The notes: generated from the sequence alone by a model not told the origin. A DNA stretch of 64,000 bases from Elysia crispata (GCA_033675545.1 JAWDGP010004637.1:334501-398500), one strand, 5' to 3'. Shown: positions 1-14,307, counted from the stretch's first letter. Program-made: numbers and translations.

Positions 1-1339
1 ATATGCCTATCAGTGTAATTCCATTCATATGAAGCTATGGCTCCAAAATAATAGAATGTTTTGAGTGAGGTTTGTATCATATTATTTGAAAGAATATCTT
101 AGCATACAATGTCATGCAAGATAAGATGTTATCTAGAAAAACGTATTTGGTGTTATGGGTCTAGCATATTTCATAAAATGATTTTTGTTTTCAATGAAAA
201 ATGCAAACAAAAAACAGTGATGTACATGCAAAATAATGAAATCTATGACATGCCATTTTTTTTTCTATGTATTTCAACTTTTTCCATATGGTTTCTCTTT
301 TGGGGCTATCAGTATGCTCCACATCTCACCTGACGAGTCCTAAAATGTACAGTTTTTGCAATAGGGATGGTGACAGGAGTTTGATTTTTATCAACCAATT
401 ACTTTCGGAAACAGCTTATTTGCAAATTTTATACCTTGTCTAGTCATATGTTGCCCTTCAGTTTGAATGCTATAAAACATGAAATGTCTGGATAAGCTGT
501 CAGCTTAACAACAAACCTATTTTCATTCAAAATTTACAATTTTGCCTTTGCTGTTTTTCTCCTATGTAATTTTCTACCTCTGTAATCTACGCAGAATGTT
601 TTCACTACAAATTTATTGTCAACTAGGCTGTCTTGGTTTAAAAAAACAAAACAAAGTTACAACCTAATCTGAAACTGATACATAAACAAAGCAAGTTGAG
701 TCAAAGCATTATGATCTATATATGTGAATATCCATGATTTGAAAACAGTATGAGCAATACCTGCAATCTTTTTTCACTTTTTTACTGACATAACAATGGA
801 AAATTACAATAAAAAGGAAACTCTGAGTTTTTAGCTAAATGCCTGAGAAGAGCATGCTATCTAAATCATGGATAATGGTTTGGGGAAAAGCAAGATCAGC
901 CATGCTATCAATATAGAGCCAAGAACCCCTTTGCACAGTAAGTTGTTGAACAAGCACAGCTCGTAATCGCCAAAACATGGACTATCTGCTGAATGTTGTC
1001 TCTGTATGTTCTTTAAAATCATTTTGTCATTCAAGTAGGTATTACCGTTTGCTGTGAAAAGAAGATCAAATATGATTTAACATCATGTTTTGTGTACTGA
1101 ATTCTTTAGGTCAGATCTCAATCTCAATTTTCTCCACTTTAATGCATCAAATATTTGAAATTTTACCCCCAAAATATATTTATTAGCTTGCATGCCTCTT
1201 TTTGCCACAATTTCCGTATTTTTAGGTTTGAAATGCTTATAATGGAGCATTATACTTTTTTGAATATATATATATATAATTTGCACTATCAACTCTCTAT
1301 CCATATATTGTGATTTTTAACTCACAATATGCATGTATA

Positions 1340-1406
<67 letters not shown>

Positions 1407-4400
1407 ATAGAGAGTTGATAGTGCAAATTATTCTTTTGGTGCAGAAAATTGATATTGATTTGAGAAGTTTGCAACGGTATGTGTATCTCTAAAATAGTAA
1501 ACACAAATTCTTTTTTAATGCTTCATTTTATATATAGAAAAGAATGTCAACACAATGAAAAAAAAAAAAAAAAAGAAAAAACAACAGAGAAATTACATCC
1601 TTTTATCTGGTCTTTTCAGAGCACCAAAATTTATGTGCAAATTCATGTTATAACTAACATCTCATAAATGATTCTGTGGTATGCAATAAAAGTAGCAGCT
1701 GAATGCAACTTAAGCCCTATTTTTATTGCATTTGTGATCATTATTAGAAAGAATAAATCTTGATGGTTAAATGGTAAAAGCCAATCTAAATGTCAGAAAT
1801 TTGTTTACCAAGTGGTTATATTACTGTGTGTTTTTATTAAACGGATTCATATCAGAGTATAGACATTAGAATTTCATGAATTGTTTTTATTATTATCAAT
1901 ATAGGACTTTCTAAATCTTTGGTTACAGATCATTTTACTGCTTTTCATGGGAAAGAGAGGCAGTGAAAGTGTTGTGAAATATTGGCTCTGTAATTTGCAA
2001 TAGGTTTATTGTAATTTATGATGAGTTTTAAGGTCTGTCTTTTCTGATCTGGATTTAATGTCAAATTCTTTTCAAGATTTTAGAAAGAGGTCAGACACCT
2101 GTCAATAACTCATCTTAATTATTTTAATCAAATTATAATAAGAGCAATTTTTAAATTCTTTCACCTATAAATTAGCTTAATGCTTTAACAGTATGCAAGC
2201 AGACACAAAGTCCTTATTCTCCCTTTTTTCTTTTACTTGTGTTTTTTATTCATTTTTAATAGGTTTGCAAAATACAAAAATTCACACATTTTGTCATAAA
2301 AGCATCATCTTTTATGTTTAATTGAGTTTGTATGAATTCATTCTTAACTAATCAGGCAACATTGTATGTAGTTGAATAACAAAAACATTGACAGTTTTGG
2401 AATTTAGTATTATGATAGGTGTACAGCATTTGTAACCAAATAATTAACATTAAATATTTCATGACTTTCTCTACATTTTTAATTCTTTTATCAATACATT
2501 AACCTCTGTGTTGAAGATTTAAACTTGTATTGCAAGCAACAGGCATGGTAGATTTGTCTTTTCTAATTTTTCATGAGTAGTGAATCTTAGAACCTTGCTA
2601 TACCTGTTTGAAACTGCCCAAGGTAACTTTAGTTTCTCACCAGATACACCCCCAATATGGTGGGAAAATCAGAAACAAAATACCTGTCAAGAAGGACACA
2701 GCAAATTTAGGGTATGGAAAATTATTTACTTGATTTTGAATTGCAATATCTTTGATCCTAATACTTCAAAATGTGCTTGAATTCATTTTGAAGATTCAAT
2801 TAATAAAATGCAATAATAATTTTTACAAGTAAATAACATTTTTTTTCAATTAGTAAATGTCCACCTTACGCTTTAGAAATCTTGGGAATCATCTTTATAA
2901 CGATGCTCTTGATATGAACATATATTTCAAAATTTGTACAAATTATTACTTGAAACTATTTCATTTTATTAATTAGATATATTTTTAACGTCTGATGAAT
3001 TTTTACATTGCAGTGAGATCTTGCTAAGATTCTATTAAAAAAAAGGGGAAAAAAATCTGCTGGAAAAGGATTGCAATAATTAAAAAAAAAATTAGGAGAC
3101 AAAATGTTCTATCTGCAAGAAAAGAAATTCATTAGATCTTCTGTCATAAAAATAATAAGCCTTTCTGGACTAAAAAAAAATCATAAAGCCACATCATTCC
3201 AAACAACAGCCACTTAGCTTATCACCATTGATCATATAACTTGAGATCTAGTTTTTAGACCATTGACCAAACTAGTCCAAAAAAGTAATAGTTGTCTAAA
3301 ACCTAAGGTTCATTCTTTTTCAACGAATTGAATGAGAATATTATGTTGTTCTCTTACAGTTAAATAAATCCCTACCTGGTGTCAAAAACTTAAGTTACAG
3401 GTAATTAAAAAACTATCTACCCATTACTATTGCTGTTTTAAATGTGTGTCATTCACCATGTTAAGAAAGCACTGGTAAAATATCATCTTAAAACATTGTT
3501 TCAAAGCTAAATTTAAAGGATTGGTCTCTCCCAAAAGTTAGTGGAATCTATATAAATCTTTTTAGATCTTCAGATTATTTCATTTTACAATTTTTTTTCA
3601 TCAACATTATATCTATATCTATCTATCTGTCTGCAAACTCTTATGTTCCCTATTAAAAAAACTACGATGACCTAAAAACACTTTCCTTTTTTTTATTTAT
3701 AACCCTTTATTCTTGCATCAGTCAAGGAATGGAGATTAAAACTGAGGTAAGGTTGAAAAAGGAATTTAAAATAATTCAATAAAAACTGAAAAAAGAGAAA
3801 TATAGCTGTACTCTTAATTGAAAAAAAAAAAACATTAGATGAAAAAATCTAATCAAATTTCTCTTGCACTTAAAAAGTGTGACTCAGTGTGTGAAAACAG
3901 CTTAGGTAAGCTCATGTATCAGATGTAACAGGTTTAGTTTATTAAATACAAACTTACGCTGTTGAGGGTGCATTATGATTTTGACTCTATGGGTTTTCTT
4001 TCATCTAGAAATGGAAATTGTTGCATTCTCGCATTTTAAACCGTTTTATTGTTCCCTAGCATTTGTGTTAAGTGCACTCTTTTATGATTCTGTAAGTTTT
4101 TACACAATGTCATACTTGTAAGTAATAATTTGACTGCTGCAAATTAATAGCAAAAATGTGGATGACTGAAAATTTATTTTTTATTGGACAGATAAGGCTT
4201 AGAGCTGGCTGAGAATTTTTTTAACTGTGATAAAGGCAATGGCCTATAAATACTTATTCTGAATGTTTTGTTAAAAAGGATTTTTCTTTGGTGAACAATT
4301 TAATGGTTGTTGAAAATTGGTAAAAAATGTATTCATACAATTGCTAAAATTTTAGCTATTTCATTGCTTTTTCAGATTCCTATGGGTCTTACTTTTAATT

Positions 4401-7400
4401 TATCCAATTGAAATTGTTTCATGGCAGATTGCACTGCCAAAACCATCTGTGTTAAAATTCTGCTTTTTTTTTTTAGTGCTGAAGCATTTCATTAAGAAGT
4501 TCATGTTTAAATTTTTTACACACTTGCATTGTTTTCATGTAAAAATATTGGGCAAGTATATTGCTATTTTTACTCCTAAATTTGGAAAGAAATATGTCTA
4601 TAAAAGCAAGTTAAATGTCTATTTAAAAGAATGTATGGTAATCAGTGTGCTTCTAGGTATATTTGCTTTGTATAGAGAGAGTTAATAAGAAGAAAAATGT
4701 TTATAAATTTTGTGTGATTGTTAAAAAATTTACAACTTCTGAGGAGAGGAATGAAATGGTATGAATCTGACCTGTACAGCGTTATTTGGTTTTGTGCTTG
4801 TAGGCCATCAGGCTTGTGATACAGTATATTGAATGTTAACTTTGCTACATGTAAGCTTGCACATTTTACACAATCATTACCCTTTACACCAGATAGAGAT
4901 AATATGGAGTAACTTTGAAAATATCCCTGCCCTTGATCCTGATTTCCCAATAAAGACTTTGTACATATACTAACAAAAAAAAAAAGACCACCAATAAACA
5001 AGTTGTCTTTATTGTTGTTTGCTTTTTATGTCACAAAAGATAGCTAATTCTATGTTTCGAACAAAAAAAAAACAATTTTTTAACTAAAAGGAATCTTATA
5101 AAAATACTTTTGAATTTAGAACAAGAGAATTAAACATTTCTTTTATGACTAATTATTTCAATGAAACTGGGTACAACAGATTATAAACTTCAAGTTACAA
5201 AGTAGGCCTGTTTAGAAACGTGTCTTTCATTCTTCCTTGTGGAAGATGGGTACTTCCATAAAGTGGAGCCCAAGCTTTCTGCTAAACACTTGAAAGACCT
5301 TCATTCCAAATATGGCTGGTTTAACCTAAGTAAAACCGAGTCATTGCACAACTGGTTTGCGTGTTATCCACATCACTTGTACTATATAGGCTAACGCTTA
5401 AGGTCTGAGGTGATGGGACTAGGTTGTTGCAGTTGTGTGAAACACCTTGCCAAGTGAATTTTGCAGACGTGCATTATTTCTATTGCTTTCAGTGCAAATG
5501 GCAGAGTATCTTGACAATGACACACAAACTACTTATCTTTTTTTTTTTGTAAATTGTATCTTTATCCGCTTAGATCAAATGCTTTGATGAAATCAACTAG
5601 GCTTTGATATACAGTTTCTTTCATCAGTCTGTTACATGTACTAAAGTTTTTTTTTTATTTTACTTTCCATAAACATTCATGCTGCAGGTAAATTGCGACC
5701 ACAAAGCAAATTTCAATTCAAATATAAAATGATTGACAAAATTAATTTTTGTGCAATTTGAATTTTTCCTAATGAATAAGACTAATTCAATGAAAATGGG
5801 ACTAGACTAGGCATAGTGTCTTGTGGCTGAGACAAAAGATGAAACTATTAACCTAGAACCCTACAATATACTGCTTTGCAGATGTTTGAGTAAAAGTGTG
5901 TGTATATGAATACTATTACATTATGCATACAAAATACAGTTGTAAATCTGTTTTCATGAAGGAAGCAATGAATTTTTTTAATACGTAGACTTTGCTATAT
6001 GTCGAGGGTGCTGATTTTAAAAACATAACTTTAAAAAATGTGCAATCAATACTTATAAAGTTAACAAACTGTATTTCCATTTCGGGCCTCATAATACTTT
6101 GAAGTTGTCAGCTGCCTATCCTTCTTGCATTCCTGTGACCTCACAAACAGGTTGACTTAAAAAATGGAAGATGTTTTGATAACAAAATGTCAGTTTCAAT
6201 GTAATATTCTACCTTTTCTAAGGCTTGGCACCATTTCATGAAGAAAAATAAGGTTGAACCAGATTTCTTATCCCCTTTGGGTTCACTACCTTTGACTCAG
6301 TTTGAGCATACAATTTGAAGCTGTGCAGTACTAAATAAATTGCTTATCTCTCTAAATTCTAAAGCTATAGGCATTATGACAGAATACATGAATTCTGTTT
6401 TCTTTTTTTCCACCCTTTTAAGCATGCTCCTTTGCTAACCAAAGGCAATGTGACTGCTCAAATATTGCTAAACTCACAGATTTGACCTTTGTGGCAATGT
6501 TAAAAATAAGTGAATGTGAAAAGATGGATGAAAAGGTCAAAATCTCCGCTCCTAATTTCTATTTTGCATTCGTACAAATCAGCTCAAACTAAAATTTGCA
6601 GACAAATGATATGAAAGAGAATTAAGAAATGCTCCTAACAAATGAAAAAGAATGATTAAAAATCATACATTTTTAAGTTTTCGCTTAACTAGACAAAAAT
6701 AAGTATTGCTTTTTAGACTTGATTAAAAACATTAAAAACATTAGTTTTACATTAAACTTAATGTCGATCTGTAAAACCTACAAAATTTGAAGGATGACTA
6801 TGATTAAAACTTAAATGGTGTTATACGTGTACATGTATTGTCAAGGAATGCAGATAAGTTCACATTTCTTAAATAACAGGGAAAAAAAAGTTTTTTTTTT
6901 TACTTAATTTAATCTTGATATTGATTTTTAGAAGGTAATAATATTCTTTAGGTTGGTCATGCAACCATTGATGATTGAGCAGAGTATTTTCAGAGCCATT
7001 TTTTTTCATTGGGCTGAGAAAAAAAGTTTTTTACACTTAGCATGTCATGATTTACAAATATTTTTCAAAAATAAGTATGAATCCACTAACTCCAAGATTT
7101 GGCTGAAGGATATATATTGTTAAAAAACGAAGAATCAATTCATCATATAAATATGATATAAAATCTGAATGATCTAGAGTTTTGTGGGAAAAAAAATAAG
7201 AGGTTTTAACTGAGGCAGGTTGAGAAGCAATGGAGTGTGAGTGCATCCTTTTTTTTAAAGTAAAATTTGACATGAGAATCGAGGCTATCATTTAATGTGC
7301 AGTATGCCACAGTACTCAATGCAATAAAAGCCAACAAAATGTTTAATGCTAATAACACTAACAGTAAGTAATTTATTGATCCGAGTTTTTCTATCTAATT

Positions 7401-7884
7401 TACTTTTTCTTTTCTTTTCTATTTTTTTTTAATCCCTTTTTGCTTTACTCTTCTGTTATAATAATCATGAATTCTGCGTTGGAAGTCTGAGAATGACCAA
7501 ATAAAAGAAAAATAATTAAAAAGTCATTTTCTGAGTGCAACCCTCTTGAGTGAGCTACATGTATTTCATTCATCACATGGCAAGGTTCAGTTTTTTTACC
7601 TACATATAGGCTTACTCAAAAAGCTCAGTTATAGGCTTGTGCCAACATTGCACTCTTTTGTTGTTCACCATTGATCTTTACAGATACATGATTATTGAAA
7701 CAAATAGCTGCTTTTCTTTTCAAAATACGGAAAAAAGAGCTTTGAATTAATATAGGATATAGCGAGTCATTCTATAGCTTATAATTGGCTCTACAAATAG
7801 GTTGTCAATGATCAGGACCTGATTAGTATAAGTGAAAGCAATCAAGCTTTAAATCGTGATTTATGTATTATGATATTTGTTGTA
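1..7884. other. AT-rich stretch without recognisable exons
   Basis: I find no open reading frame here that resembles a protein, and no pair of splice sites enclosing a coding-like segment. The sequence is AT-rich with many short A and T runs. An AATAAA hexamer at 4949-4954, followed about 20 bases later by an A run, could be the poly(A) signal of a plus-strand transcript starting left of the window. The stretch may therefore be a long 3' UTR, an intron or intergenic DNA, and the sequence does not decide between these. The only clear structure is the hairpin at 1279-1429, listed separately. Confidence 0.4.
1279..1429. repeat. Perfect 30-bp inverted repeat around an (AT)n tract
   Basis: The arm 1279-1308 is the exact reverse complement of 1400-1429 (arm core CTATCAACTCTCTATCC). 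Between them lie a second, smaller hairpin (ATATTGTGA at 1305-1313 against TCACAATAT at 1322-1330) and an (AT)n run at about 1343-1404. A shorter AT run also lies just left of the left arm. The whole could extrude as a cruciform. It may be a small palindromic element or the product of an inverted duplication. Confidence 0.85.
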
Positions 7885-8378
7885 CAGTCGAGTCCGCTTA
7901 TTTTGAAGTTATTCAGATAAAAAAAGGACTTTGAATTATCCGAAATTCGAATTATCAGAATACATAGAGAAAAAGAGTTAAAAAAAAAATGTGGATGACA
8001 GATCAGAAATGTCGCACAAGTGTGCAGGGGGTTAGGGGTGGGCCTAACCCTTTTCTCTCTTGTAGCCTTGTTGCAGACTCTTGCCCGTAACGTAGGTGGG
8101 CAAACACACACACACACCAGAATCATTTGCCGCGCGGAGCATAGCGCTACATGTACTTTGTTTTACAGGCCTGGAAAAGTGCTTTCACTGTGTCAGAATA
8201 AAATTTAAAAAAAAATCACGTCAAAATCGCTTCGAATGAACCGGATCTTTATTTAAAAATTCGAACTAACCAATATTTTTTAATAAAGCTTAAATAGAGA
8301 AAGATTCGGTAAAACTAAACGACTTCGAAATATCCAAGAATTCAAACTATCCGGATTTGTATTATTTGGACTCAACTG
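7885..8378. mobile_element. pogo/Tigger-like MITE, 494 bp
   Basis: The left end begins CAGTCGAGTCC and the right end, read on the minus strand, begins CAGTTGAGTCC. This is the CAGT(C/T)GAGTCC type of terminus seen in pogo/Tigger-class Tc1-mariner elements. Both ends are bordered by TA (7883-7884 and 8379-8380), as expected for TA target duplication. Subterminal sequence on both sides repeats variants of gaattatccg and ttcgaa motifs in inverse orientation. The interior has no transposase frame and includes a short (CA)n run and a GC-richer patch near 8020-8150, so it is a non-autonomous copy. Confidence 0.75.
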
Positions 8379-11040
8379 TATTTTGTTTAAGTAAATTGCA
8401 TTTTAAAGAAAAGTCTGTAGAGAACATTTATATCAAAGCATTACTTTTAGTCACTATTGTTTTATAGTAAAGGTTCAGTCCTAATCTTTTTTTTGGAAGT
8501 AAAATTACTAACACAAAAATGCGATGGTGAGGCCTTGACTTGAGTTTAATTTAATAAAATGGTTTTTGCTTCCGGTAAAAAGTTAGTACTCTAAGTGGTG
8601 GCCATTTCTGCCCAACTGTGTACTCATTTTGCTGTCATTTGAACTTATGTGGGCCTGTTTCCTTTGCAGCTCTAATACAGTTGACTTGACTGTCACAACA
8701 ACAAAAAATATTCTCCAAATCCAGAAACAATCCCATCATTATGAAAGTACCTTGATTTCATGTCAAGTCCTATGACATATTGTAGAGACCATAAAACATT
8801 TTTAGTTCGTAAATTTTACTCAGTATCATTCAATGATTCATAATTAAGTTTTAAATCATTTCAAGTTTTGCAGCAACAGCCTCTATTGGTCATGACAAAA
8901 AGTTTAGTTTTATGTCAGCTGGTTGGCTTTCATCATGCACAACTCATTGAGACATGAATCATCCCATATGATTCAAGTCAAAAGAAGCTGACACATGCTT
9001 CTGAAAAGAAAACATATACCACTATGGTTTTGCTGTGCATCTGGCTTTGTAGGTCTATACTATAGTATATCAGACAGTTGAACACTTGATGCCCAATAAT
9101 ACTTAATATCACCTTGCAACCTCTTTTAACTTATTTTTGGATGATCTATAAACTTTGGCTATGTTAATTCCATCTGGGTTTTACAATATGAAAGCTTAGG
9201 GACACAAGGATTAGGAATTTGGGCTGGTCAAGTTTCAACTTTCCTCAGAGTCAGAGTGCATTACTGAACTTGTTGAGTTTTATGGATCTCATGTAGACAT
9301 GATAAAACAAGTCTCATGTTGCTGTCAGTCATCATATCATGAATAACCAGCCAGTTTTTCTTTTTTTTTCTTTTCTTTTAATTGAGAAAGTGTTGTAAAA
9401 ACTCTCTTTACTTACATTTATTGAGAATCTTATACTCAATTTTTTTAAATTAAAGTTCAGTGATTTACTTTTTCAAAAAATATGTGAGCCAAGGTTGAAT
9501 GATTCATCACACTCAGCCAAGAATTTCATAAATTTTAGTTGTGCTGTGTAAGCAAATCTGCTAGTGCTAGTGTCCATTCTGAAGTACTAGGCAATGGTAT
9601 TTGGTATTAAATACACTGATTGGTTCTATAATTTCTTATTACATGTACATGTATTTGGTACTGGCAACCTGCATATATGCCGTGTGTGACGGTGATATGA
9701 AAGTTGAAACCATGAATTCTAGTGCTAGTAGAATCTAAATCTTTTTTTTTTTCAAAGCTTATCTTGTTTTAGTACAAGAAAGGTATGTTTTGAGATGAAT
9801 TTTCAAACAACTGCAAGATTCATGCAATAGGGGCACTTTCATGTTAAGAATCACTTAAGGCTTAACCTAGCTATCAAAACAAAGTACAGTTCATTGATCT
9901 TAAAATCCGATATCTATTCTTTTTATAACTTACACAGTAGGCATCTGTAATGTAGATGATAAGTTTATGTCACAGATACGATTCGAATTTTTATAGACAT
10001 AGACTTAATTCTCGCAATATTTAGTTAACCCCCTTTCGCCATAAAATTTAAAAAATAAAAAAAGGTGGAAATAAAATTGACAAAGAGGTAAAAGAAAAAA
10101 CCGAATTAAAAAGTGAATGAAATTTCGAGTTTATTGGATAGCATTGTACTGCTCATAAGACATTTTGATGTAGCTATGCTGAAGAATCTGTTTTTACAGT
10201 CTAATAGTGTGTACTTAATAAGAAAGAATGGATGTCCATTTAATTTTATTTTAGTGTGGTGTTTCTATGTGTTTGATATTGTCTTTAAATAAATCTAAGA
10301 TTGTTCTTTAAACCTGTATTAATGATTCCCAAGCAGTTCAATTTAAGCAGGCAACATTTGCACACATTCTTTCATTTCTTTAAATGTTCAGGAATAAAAT
10401 AGAATCTACACATGAAGCAACAGGAAAATAGAAATGAAAAAAAAATTTTAGAGCCATTGTAACGTTTTACTTTGCTGTGCAGATTTTTCACTTTTTGGCT
10501 TTCAAATACAATATTACATCATGTATATATTGAATATTTGTGGAATTAATTTGCATTTGCAGTTTGCCTCAACAAATTTTTTAGTAGCCTACGTAACAAT
10601 GTACCTGGTGACACAATTTATTTCCTTAAAAGTGCTGCTTTTCTCAAAAGAATCTAAACAGGAGAAATCCATCTAGACAAACACTAAAAATCATATATAC
10701 GTAGTCTGTTTTAATAATAATATGATAAACTTATTCCTAAAAGTCAAAAAGCATTATTGCAGGAAAAAAAAAAACACATTGAAAATTGTGTTGCTCCACA
10801 GAACAATGAGCACACTCCAAAAAAAAAAAAAAAGACAAAGTTAAAGTCCATTTTTGTAAGAAATTATTCTTTTTTTCTAGAAATTGCAGTACAAGAACAT
10901 TGATTTAGGTAACATTTTTTTTGCCAGAAAGTTTTTAAAGGACATTTATAGTGAAAATGAAAATTGAACCTGGAATGGTGAGTCAACTCTAGTCAAAGTA
11001 TTCAATTTCAAAGTCTCTTGAAAGCTTTTCACCACACAAA
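8379..11040. other. No gene recognised
   Basis: AT-rich sequence with no coding-like frame and no repeat family that I recognise. An AATAAA near 10288 on the plus strand and TTTATT at 11065-11070 (a minus-strand AATAAA) are the only hints of transcript ends. The second could serve the minus-strand SMIM30 transcript. Confidence 0.3.
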
Positions 11041-14000
11041 CATACTTGACAGTATAGAAAAGTATTTATTCAGGTATACCTTTCAAAATACATTAGGATT
11101 AAATAATAATTAATAATAGTTAATAATAATTAATGTCATAATAAAAATACCAATTTAATTATATTATGAAAAATAAAGATAACCAATTCTTCAGCATCAT
11201 AGCTAAACGTAAAAAAAAAAAACAACTCCACAACCATATACCAAAAAATATAATTAAAACAAAAAGCACATATATATCATTACATTAAGTCTTCAATAAA
11301 ACTACACAGAAATGCTGAAACTACAGTTATCACTCAGACAGGTCATGGATTTACTAGTTTTGAGACAAAATAGAAACCACTAAAAGGAGCATTTATGTTT
11401 TTTTTTTTTATAGATTTAAAATTTAAGGCACACATGATGGTGATAATTATTTGATGAATAAGTGTTTTTATATCATGGAAGAAAAGCAAAATAACAAAAA
11501 ATTTTATGTTAACCAAAAACTTTGTAAGACTGCTAAAAACAACAAAATTTAAGTCATCAAACATTGATATTAAACAAGCAATTTTTAATGTGAACAACCT
11601 ATGATGTTTTTATTTATCAGAAACCATAACTTGGAATGCTTTCATCCTTGAAACACAGGACTAAAAAACTCTCAGTACATGCATTCTAGGTGGCATGATG
11701 AGCTACAATATTAAAGTGAATCATTCTATTCTACATTTCACTTTGCTTTCTTTACAAAAATGTATGAATTTATTTAGTACCTAGTATTTAAGTTTAACAA
11801 TTTTATAATTATAAATCATCAAAGAACATAAAAAAAAATTAGGCAAAAAACTACAGAAATGACATTAAAAATTGAAATCTAAAATTTGAATCAAAACTTA
11901 AACTCAAAGCTAACTGTTACAGTATCATTTAAAAAAAAAAAGTTCCTGAAGATGGCTCTTACTTCATTCTAGGACCATCTTATGCTAAAAAAAAAATGTT
12001 CAAAAATGTCTGCAATCAACACAAGAAATAAAAAAATTAAAACATAAACACAATTGCAATTTAGGACAAAAGTTTGAAACGTTTGCTCATATTTTTAACC
12101 CTGAACATTGTACATGTCCAATTCCTACAAAAGCATACAGGCTTTTCTTCTGAAAGCATATTTTTATTTTTAAATCTGCCCACACAGCAAAATCTCCAAA
12201 ACCCAAATTAACATGCAAAATTATGCTGCTGTGTAACCCTTGATTGCAAACGTGATCATGGTCACACTTTTTTTTACTTGATAATCTTTGCAAAACGTAA
12301 TTTTGGTAAAAAAAAAAAAAAAAAAAAAAAAACGACAACTGTCATAGTTTGTACAAATTTCATGGAAATTCTTTAATAATTTAAACTGCATTAGATGCTC
12401 CCATACATAGCATTATAATATGTGAAGTAGACAATGCTGTAGAACTGTCTATAACTTTACTATCACACAGAAAAGATTCAACAGATGAAACATGTGTACA
12501 GGCCTCACTTAAATAAAGCATTATAAATACACATGTATAATATGGGAAAAGGTCTCCATGAAAACTTACTTACAGATACCCTGTATCCTTATTTTCCTAC
12601 TTTTCTTTTCTTTTTATTTCTAAATGTCAAAATAATTGTAAGAGTGAAATAGTGGTACTAGTACATGTAGTGCTTGGTAGAAGTAAACATGATTCATTAA
12701 AATCATTGATTTGTTACAGGTTTGGTGATGTGCTTTTTTACAATACCGGTAAGTAGGGCCAAAGGAAAATGCAATGCTTTTATGTTAACTTTTTTCATGG
12801 CATTGACTAAGACTTTTGGCTAACCATACTTATTTTTATGCATCCAAAAATTCCTAAAAGACCTAGCTACTTGCCTTATAAATCTGATTTTGGAAGATCT
12901 CATTTAAATGATTCAATATTCATTTTTGGGAACCTTACATTTATTTAGTTTTAATAAATAACATGTATAACATTCGCTTATAGTAATGCATTCCCAAAAG
13001 CTACTTTGTTTGAGTTTCTGAAACTGAAATCAAAAGCCTCTTTCGTTTGATTCAAATAGGGTGGATTACACTATCGATATCACACATCCAATTTTACTAG
13101 CCTTAATATTGAACAATTTTACTGTCTTAACAAACATTCATCGAACATATCATTTCATATTGCACAAACCATTTTCAGGCACCACATACATCATTAACGT
13201 GATAAGCTCTCATAAAAACAAAAAAACAACCAACAGTTTGAACACAAAAAGCATGAACATCCAAGCCATAAAATCAGTGATTTCATTTACCGCCAAACAT
13301 AAATGTAATAATATTATTTGCCTGTTTGAAAAGGAAAAAATTACTCTCAGAATTAAGAAAAGAAAGCATTATGGCATAAAAGAAATATCCTATATAAAAT
13401 GAAAACAAACTCAATTTGCTCATTATGATGCATAGAAGAGAAAACTTTTATGTTTATTGTTTCACCCTTTGAAAAGCACAAAATAATGAGAAAATTACTT
13501 AACAAATTACAAACTTTGAAAGTTTATGCTGAACATCATTACACCACTTTAAATGAGCGGTTTAAAGCCAATAAAGGCCATGTTCAAAACTCATTTAAAA
13601 ATATTTGACATAAAACATTAGTTTTCACTGAAGAAATAAAATTTGGCAACTAATTTTTTTTTCTGCAGAACTTAGCGCATCCTTGGTTGACGTTTTGAGA
13701 GTTTGATTTAGAATGTCAAAATACTAGTACTGTGCTATGAAAAATTGATGAAAGTCTGTCACATTTTTAAAAGCTCAGCAGAGTGTAAATCAGTCTGTAA
13801 ATCACACAGGCTTAATTTGCTGAAACATCCCAGGTGACATCTTGAAGCTGCAATTTCATTCAAACGCCTTGACTTCTTAATCCACAAGAAACTTTGTAAG
13901 CTACAGTACATGTAGAGGTGAGAATATCACTCTGTCGACTTGTGAAGTGCTTAGATGATGGTGAAAAGGGCAAAAATAAAATTTAATGGAATCAGTTCGT

Positions 14001-14133
14001 TCCTTCAATCTAGATATAGAATCTTCTTCATTTTTTTTTTTTAAATAGACACCCACAGATGTGAACTCAGGATATTAGATTTTAATAGCTTGATTTCAGA
14101 CTCACAGACGAACATGTCATAAAGACATTTTGT
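11041..14133 (-). other. Probable 3' UTR / downstream flank of SMIM30
   Basis: This stretch lies immediately downstream of the SMIM30 stop codon on the minus strand and contains no convincing exon on either strand. A minus-strand AATAAA (TTTATT at 11065-11070) would give a 3' UTR of about 3 kb. Nearer hexamers are possible because the DNA is AT-rich. The extent is an inference; only RNA data would fix it. Confidence 0.3.
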
Positions 14134-14307
14134 CTAGGACGCTCGTCTTCTCGCATAATAGCCTAAACACGCACATATGCCGAGAATACCAATTACCAGA
14201 CCAAGAACCAATGCGATGGCATCCCCAGCATCAAAAGCTGCTACGCCAGGGATAAATGAGGAAATCAAAAGAAAGATCAGCAGAACTGCGTTCATTGTGT
14301 CTGCCAT
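14134..14307 (-). CDS. SMIM30: Small integral membrane protein 30 (SMIM30), 57 aa
   Basis: This is an uninterrupted minus-strand frame of 57 codons from an ATG at 14307 to a TAG at 14134-14136. Residues 1-24 form a signal-anchor-like hydrophobic segment (MADTMNAVLLIFLLISSF...). The core then reads FDAGDAIALVLGLVIG followed by ILGICACLGYYARRR. Human SMIM30 (59 residues) has the same order: a hydrophobic leader, then EAGDAIALLLG, then ITGICACLGVYARKR. The conserved AGDAIA, the GICACLG motif and the basic tail are diagnostic. The start codon has a good context (A at -3, G at +4). The protein is a type of membrane micropeptide; the human one is encoded by a transcript first annotated as non-coding (LINC00998) and has been linked to membrane anchoring of SRC-family kinases. 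At 57 codons it is easily missed by length cut-offs. The longer plus-strand frame across it is antisense and spurious. Confidence 0.93.
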   Translation of the reverse strand: MADTMNAVLLIFLLISSFIPGVAAFDAGDAIALVLGLVIGILGICACLGYYARRRAS

